Assembly: GCA_033063855.1 (NCBI GenBank)
Contig: CP093830.1
Span: 11,656,854-11,720,853, forward strand
Direction: 5' to 3'
Origin: Smittia aterrima
Taxonomy: Eukaryota; Arthropoda; Insecta; Diptera; Chironomidae
DNA length: 64,000 nucleotides
Position numbers and translations under genes: made by a program. The notes under the pieces were generated by a model. That model did not search any database, was not told where the DNA came from, and was given only the letters and a program-made list of their open reading frames with translations. Below, piece by piece: positions 57,836 through 64,000 of the stretch; position 1 is the first letter of the stretch; each line of letters opens with the position of its first letter.

Positions 57836-60239
57836 TGTGCGTGAAGTCGAAACGTTTAAATCGCCTTTTCATGTCCATTCGTCTAGTTCTAGAATCGTCT
57901 ACATTCGACATCAGAACTTCGAGAGGAAGAAAATTAAGAAATGAAACTCTTCTTCTTCTATAAATCACAACCGTAATCAAAACACTTCAATGTATCTCTC
58001 TTCATTGAACAGAAAGAGTCTTTTGTTGTGAGCTAATAGGATTTATTACGGTAGAACGAGAAGGTTCGTCGGTAACGCTTTTTGGTTATCAATTAAGGAA
58101 TTTCGAGAGTCTGAGAAGAAAGTGAATTCAAAGTATTCAAAAATAATTTCAATTTACATAAGATAATTCAATTCCTAAGTGAATTCACTTCTTCTTCATC
58201 AGTCTCCATCAAATCGCATGTTCAGTCAACTAGTAAATCTTGTTAAAGACTCTGAGATTTATTGGAATGCATCCAATTCTTTAAGGAACCTTGTAACAAA
58301 TCGATCTTCCCTGCCTCAACAAAAGAAGACTCGGAACACATAATTGATTATTATCTAAGAATTTTCATTTCGTTTTATTCGCTCTTCACGCGATGCTCAC
58401 TTTTGATGGTCACGAGAAGTTCTCAAAAATTGAATCCACCCACGCATGAGATCGAAGGGGAAGAATTTCGAAGCCGCTAATGGTGCATCGCGTTCGTCCC
58501 ATCTCAAACTACTTTATTATGCGTTTTTATCCGATTTAATTAACTTGAGCGAGTTACGGCTTTAATTTGTCATTTTTTCTTTTCGTGGCGACCTGCGGAA
58601 CGGAGATCATCGGTTTTTCCTTTTTCTCTCAATATTTTTTTCATTCTTTCTTAATGCAATTGCTCATAAATTCGGATCTCAGTGTCTTGTCAGTGAATGA
58701 GAGAAGAAACCCCGGCGATGGTTCAGGTGAAATTGAGAGACAAATTTTAAGGTGGCGTCGTTAGCAAAGTTTAACCAGATCTGAGATAATTAAGCGAACC
58801 ATTAGTTCGCGTCAAGCATTCAAGTCAAAGACGAAGAAGGAACTCCGTGAGTTGCGTAAGGCTTTAAATATTATATTTCTCGATCAGCTTCATTAAACTG
58901 CTGAAGAAAGAAAATTGTGTCGATAAAATCTCTTACTCAAATCTGTCTCGTGTTACGCAACGTCTAAACGCTTCCCCTGGTTAAATAAGAAAAATAGTTC
59001 AACGACGGTTGGTTTAATCTTAAATCTTCGCTTTCATAAATTATTGATAAAGCCTCCCCGAAATGAGACACAAAAAAGGTCCAACAACGACGACAATCGT
59101 AAGAACTTTCTTCTTCCTTCTTCTCTCTCATCTTCCAGTCGATCAAAGTGTTTACGATTTTAATTTGGTTTCGTTTAAACGACGAAAAGCGGTAGAAAGT
59201 CATTCACAAACAGAAATTACTGAGTTTCGGACAAACAAGAAAAGAAAGAGAGACGAGACGCAAATGAGAATGAGCCAACATCAAATCAAACTGTCGATAA
59301 ATATTTTTTCTCAGGCATAAAAGTAACAAGCGAACGCTTCATCCATAAAATTATCCCCGCGAGAAGAGAAATGTTTTCTTCGGTTCAAATCAAATTCAAA
59401 CACAAGAAACAGAATTAGAAACGAAAGAAACTGCTCATTTAAATAACTTTACGGCAACACAGACAGAGACGCGACTGCGCGAGATGCTGCAACGAGAAGG
59501 TTTTTTTAAATCAGAACTTGAATGAACGACCTTCTCTCAGCTCTGCTGCACTTTCGGTGCATTATTGGATTAATCGCTTCAACGGAAACTTGATACATCT
59601 CGCTCAATCTCGCAATTGCGATTTTCCCACATTTCACTTGGAAAACTTCATCTGCAGTTGATTTACGGTCGTCAGCGTTGAATATCCAATTTCAGGAACG
59701 AAACTCTTCTCATAAGAACTTAATTGATTGAATATTGGACGAGAGCATGTTTGAAGGGACAAAAAACTTGTCTCTTGATTCATAATTTATAATCCATTGA
59801 GAGGCAAAACGAAGAGAAAAATCACCAGCGCTTAGCCAGAGCCGCTTCGAATTATTGTGAACAGATTCGAAGACTCCAAAGGAGAAGAAAAAAAAATTGA
59901 GATCGAGAAGAAAGAAACAAGCAAAAGAGTTGAGCGAGTGGAGAGGAAAATGTTATTACTAACGTTACAAGCTGTTCAACCGGCAACCTAGACGGACGTG
60001 CTTTAATTCGTTGAAAGAAAAAATCAATCGCGCTGCAGTTAAAAAAGAAAAATTGCAATCAAGTCTCGTTCCTTATGAGATTTTTTTGTGTTGCGATTAC
60101 AATCAATTAAACTGACTTCGGAACTCAAACAGGAAAGTTCGAGGAATTGAGTTGTAAATAAATAATTGAAATGTTACTCAATGGTGCACAAAAAATTTAC
60201 GAGGGATGTTAACGCGACGAACAAAATAATAAACAACAA
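57836..60239. other. gene-free stretch
   Basis: About 2.4 kb upstream of both the small coiled-coil gene and the putative untranslated exon. Open frames (58262-58480, 59063-59320 plus and others) show no motif. No repeat array is apparent. Confidence 0.5.
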
Positions 60240-61399
60240 TTTGAGAAAAAATAAAAAGTTAAAGTGAAATAAATAACCGCGAACGAAGTCGCGAGTGTTG
60301 CTCTCCGTGTGGCTTCGCTTCATTAATGGAATTATAGCATTAAAAATTAAAGAAGAGACACCAACGCAAGAGGCACGAGCTCTTCGGGGATTTCACACAA
60401 GACAGTGACAGTCATAAGCTCAAAAGTGAATCTCGAGTTGACTTATTTAACTAAAAAATTTGTGTCTGTGTATCTTTCTCAATTAAGTCAAACAAAAAAG
60501 AACTTCAAAGTGAAAGAAACAAAAAATAAAAAAACTCGTCAATTAAACGAATCAACGTGAAAGAGTGAAAAGAGTTGAAGTGCAAACAACAATTCCGAGA
60601 TTATGAAATCGCGTTCAAAATTGAGTTAAAGTCCGAGTGAAAAAACAATTGTGTAATTAAACTTTATGATCGAGTTGGTCGTATAATTTCTCTGAATTGC
60701 TTCCGACCGCCCAGCTTTCTTCAGCGACAGCAGTGACGGTTTTCCTTCTTCCGAGATCGAGAGATATAAACGACCGAAAGTGTGATAATTTCCAGCTCGC
60801 GATACGAGCAAAAAAAAAACTAAACATAAAAATAAATTTATGAGAAAACTCTGAGCACAAAAAAAAAAGATTAAAGAAAGACGACTTTTCTCTGTGTGAA
60901 TGTGTGATTAATTACAAATCGATGTTCATATTAATTTAATGGACAATTAATCAAAGTTAAACATTTCGGTGCTCTTTTCATTCTCCGGACTTTTAAATTG
61001 AAGAACATCTTCAGGCACAATCGTCGATTCGAGGATAAAAAAAACTGTTTTTATTAATCAATAAAAAAAACGAAATTTCCATTTTAAAGGAAAAAAATAT
61101 TTCTCAAAGAAAACCTAGAGAAAGACCTCAATGCACGACTAAAGCTGAAACCCGCGAGAGAAAGAGAAGTCCCGAAAAAAAACATAAAGAAAATCAAGTG
61201 AAGAAAGAAAAAAACATTTTTATCGAATTCAATCAGAACGCAGAAGAATTTTTATATCTTTCTCAACTTCTTATTCAAAGTCGAAGGGAAAATACCCGAG
61301 AGTCGAAAGAATTAATCGATAAGACAAGATTGGGAGGCCAAAGCCAAGAACCAAGAAGCAGACGAAAGGGAATAAGGGAATACCGAAAAAGCTATTAAG
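60240..61399 (+). other. probable 5' untranslated first exon of a plus-strand gene leaving the window
   Basis: The sequence changes to a long, A-rich, GTGAAA-rich stretch lacking substantial ATG frames, as in long insect leader exons, and ends at a near-consensus donor, AAG|GTAAGTAAAT, at 61399/61400. An ACAGTGACAGTCATAAG stretch near 60400-60420 includes initiator-like sequence. The exact start is unknown; the given left edge is only approximate. No matching acceptor with a coding exon was found before 64000, so the coding part would lie beyond. Confidence 0.3.
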
Positions 61400-64000
61400 G
61401 TAAGTAAATTGTTGGATGATGCATCTGAATTGCATTTTTCACATTCAGTTTATGCATTGTTTTATTTTTCGTTCGTCGAAAGGCGAAAAAGAAAAATGCA
61501 TTAAAAAGTCCTTCACCGCGACTCTCAATTTGTGGAAGTAAAAATCACCGAAAAGTTCCATTATACAAAAAAAGAAAAAAGTTAATGAACGAAGCGACGT
61601 GTAAGCGGATGAAGATGAAGAGGATCGAGTGAGACTTTGATTTTTCACACCTCGTTGAAAAATAAAACAACTCGAGTAGAAGCGCGCTGTCAACTTCCTT
61701 GACTTGGGCACTAAACCAATTTCGGAATTCATAAAAATTCCAAAAAACCCCGCGAGACGTTCGACGACTTAAAAATGAAATTGCATTCCATAGAGAATGA
61801 ATCCATTAAAAGATCTCATTTAGTTCCTTTCGGTCAAGCGAGAAACAGCTTTCCTTTTACAGACAATGCTTCAAGGACACCCACATCTCTATCTCTCTCC
61901 CCTCATCGCTAACTCGCTCGCTTGATAGCCGTTTTGTTATGACGATGCCTTTGCGACGAGCATCGCGAATCGAGAGCGGAGAAAAAAAAATCAGATACAA
62001 AATATTAAAAAAGCTTTTTATATCCTCGAAATCGAGCGAGACCAAAACAAAAGGTTTTCATGGGATCGTTCAATGATCGAGTAACGAGGCTATCTAGTTC
62101 TAGAGATACTTTGTAGATTGTGTCCCGTAATTCACGTACTCAACCCTCAACCACCACAGAACGAATGAACGCAGAGGGAATAATAAGATTTTTAAATTGC
62201 ATGCCTCAAACTGGGCAGAGAAAAAGTGCAATCGAAGGAAGAAACAAAACGACGACGTAAACCGAAGAACCGCATAACAACAAATTATTAAAGTTATCTT
62301 CGTTCTTTATATTTTTATTTTTTGGTCAGACTCAAATCATGCGTTTTGCGTTTAGTTGCTTCTCCTTTGTTTCTTCTCCTTCCTTTCGCCGTTTTTTTTT
62401 TGTTCTCTCGCGTCGCTGGATGAAGCCGAAGTCACTGCAGATAATAAAAGGTTTTATCGGAGTGCATAAAAAGAACGTTCATTTTACGCCGTACATTAAC
62501 AAATTAGTTAATGGGCATGTAGGGTTTCTTCTTGCGCCTGGTTCTCAGCCCTTTTTGTGCATTTGAAATTCGCTTTTTTTAACAGGGACCGTCTCACTTA
62601 GAGAGCCACTGTGCTGTTAATAATTTGTTTCTTCCTCGTTTCTCGTTCGATTCCCTCGGCTCAATCGCAAATCCATCTGTGGCGATCTGAAGAAAAAGTG
62701 CTGAGAACGGGCAGCTTAAAGCAAGAGAATCCATAAAATTGACAAGAACATTAAGCAAAACGAGAAAAAGAATGTTTCGCAACATGCATGAGCACATTAA
62801 AGTCGAGAAACGAAAAAAAGTGCTTTTAATTAAAATATTTTGCATTAACATTTTGCATTTTATGGTTCTCGTCACGTCAATTTGTTGACCGAAATGCGAG
62901 AGCTGCGTAGGCTCGAGAAGTTCGAGTCGAGTCGAGACATACCGAGCGAGCGAATGTCGGTAGCTCCGAACTCGAAAAAAGCAATTTTGATTTCTTAACT
63001 TCGCTTCGATCGTAAAAAAAAATGTTTTCCTGAGATTTGCATAGCGAGTGGAGTTCATACAAACGAAGATTTGTCAGTGACGTTGAGGCTTCGAACACAC
63101 GCCCAACCTTTAATTGACGACGATCGTCGCTAATCAAACAAAACGTCAATAAAATAATTTTTATAACATTCCAATCGTTTATTTCTAAAGCTTTGAATAC
63201 AAATCTCTTTATGAAAAACAATCTCAAGCACAAGTAATCGAAGGCAGAGAAAAAATGTTGTCGCCACTTATTAGTTCGCTGAATTAAAAGCAATTTTTTC
63301 CGTCGACGTCGTTCGACGCGGTGCTTTGGTTCAATTAAAATCTGAGCAATCTTGTGGAGGAGAATATTAATCGAGAGCCTAATGATATCGTTGCTTGGTC
63401 GTCTTGATTTGTTTTCGGAAGCTTCTCCGCTGATTGAGCGCATAAATAATTCAAGTCATTATCAGTTTTTTTTCATTCGGTTGATTGTTCGAGCTAAAAA
63501 CAGAGAAAAAAAAACGAGAAAAGCCATTCCTGAAATCGAATGGAAATTTATGCATCAGCGTCTCGTTCTATCTTGCTCGACATCCGCGAGCAGCTTCGCC
63601 AAAAAAACAATCAGACATTCCAAAAATGTTCGATAACTTTTTCTGTCCCGAAATGAGAGAAACGCAACGCGCGATCAAACAACGCTTAATGTGTGTGAAA
63701 ATTTCTGTGCCGTTGCCTTGTGAAGGTCGCTTCGTTTGGATTTTGTTTTTGTTGCGGCCGCAGCGAATGTATATCGATTAACTGGCAATAGCAGAAACTA
63801 GATTTGAATGCTTGAATAAGTAGGAATACACGTTTCCATCCATCTCAACGGCGCAAAGTCTTACGGAAAGAAGGAAAAACTTGTCTACGTCGTGAAAATA
63901 ATCTCTACACGGCCACGAAGCGACGACAGCAGTTTTTCATTTTCAATTTTTATCTCTCGGCACTAAATCAAATTGCTAGCGCTGCTGCTGCTGCTGTCCC
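61400..64000. other. gene-free stretch to the window end
   Basis: About 2.6 kb, probably intron of the gene whose leader ends at 61399. The longest frame, 188 codons on the minus strand (62877-63443), is basic, has no domain and looks incidental. GAGTCGAGTCGAG repeats occur near 62922-62936, and a CTG run ends the window at about 63980-63996. Confidence 0.45.

Noticed and set aside
62877..63443. 188-codon minus-strand open frame
   Set aside because: Basic, low-complexity composition that overlaps another unrelated frame; no motif. Probably intronic chance.

Overview
The window is nuclear DNA of an insect, most likely a dipteran and probably a nematoceran midge or mosquito-like fly. The evidence is an AT-rich background, very short GT-AG introns (many of 55-70 bases), TATA/initiator promoters of insect type, two insect-type ionotropic receptors, and insect-like protein families (a LIM-bearing RASSF, a Ptp99A-type receptor ectodomain). 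I see no bacterial operons, CRISPR array, rRNA, intact transposon or virus. No tRNA could be supported by eye.

I assembled ten multi-exon genes by hand. In each intact case the reading phase closes exactly across every junction. Left to right: a secreted lipase (5101-6383, minus); an FBF1-like coiled-coil ciliary protein (8858-12285, plus) with a consensus RFX X-box just upstream; two tandem divergent ionotropic receptors (17973-20348 and 23292-25482, minus); a Ptp99A-like receptor with one Ig and four FN3 domains, a membrane segment and a short tail but no phosphatase domain (28729-36506, minus); WDR43/Utp5 (42398-44386, plus); a WS/DGAT-type acyltransferase with its own TATA box (44589-46436, plus); an MCRIP/FAM195-family protein (47329-50266, minus); a polycystin-2-type channel (50480-52284, minus); a LIM-RA-SARAH RASSF (52875-55393, plus); and a small coiled-coil gene carrying a one-base frameshift (57377-57835, minus), which is a break in the gene or in the assembly.

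The layout alternates gene-dense blocks with long gene-free stretches. From 42.4 to 55.4 kb the genes are tightly packed: WDR43 runs into the acyltransferase promoter, Pkd2 runs into the MCRIP start about 210 bases away on the same strand, and Pkd2 and Rassf share a 590-base head-to-head promoter region. By contrast 1-5.1, 12.3-18, 25.5-28.6, 36.5-42.4 and 57.8-64 kb show no protein-coding gene I can support. The last of these contains what looks like a long 5' untranslated first exon ending in a strong donor at 61399/61400, probably belonging to a plus-strand gene that continues beyond the window.

The observations most worth a second look are the phosphatase-less Ptp99A-like receptor with two Pumilio-type sites downstream, the X-box of the FBF1-like gene, the frameshifted small gene, the different intron layouts of the two ionotropic receptor paralogues, and the insect form of MCRIP.
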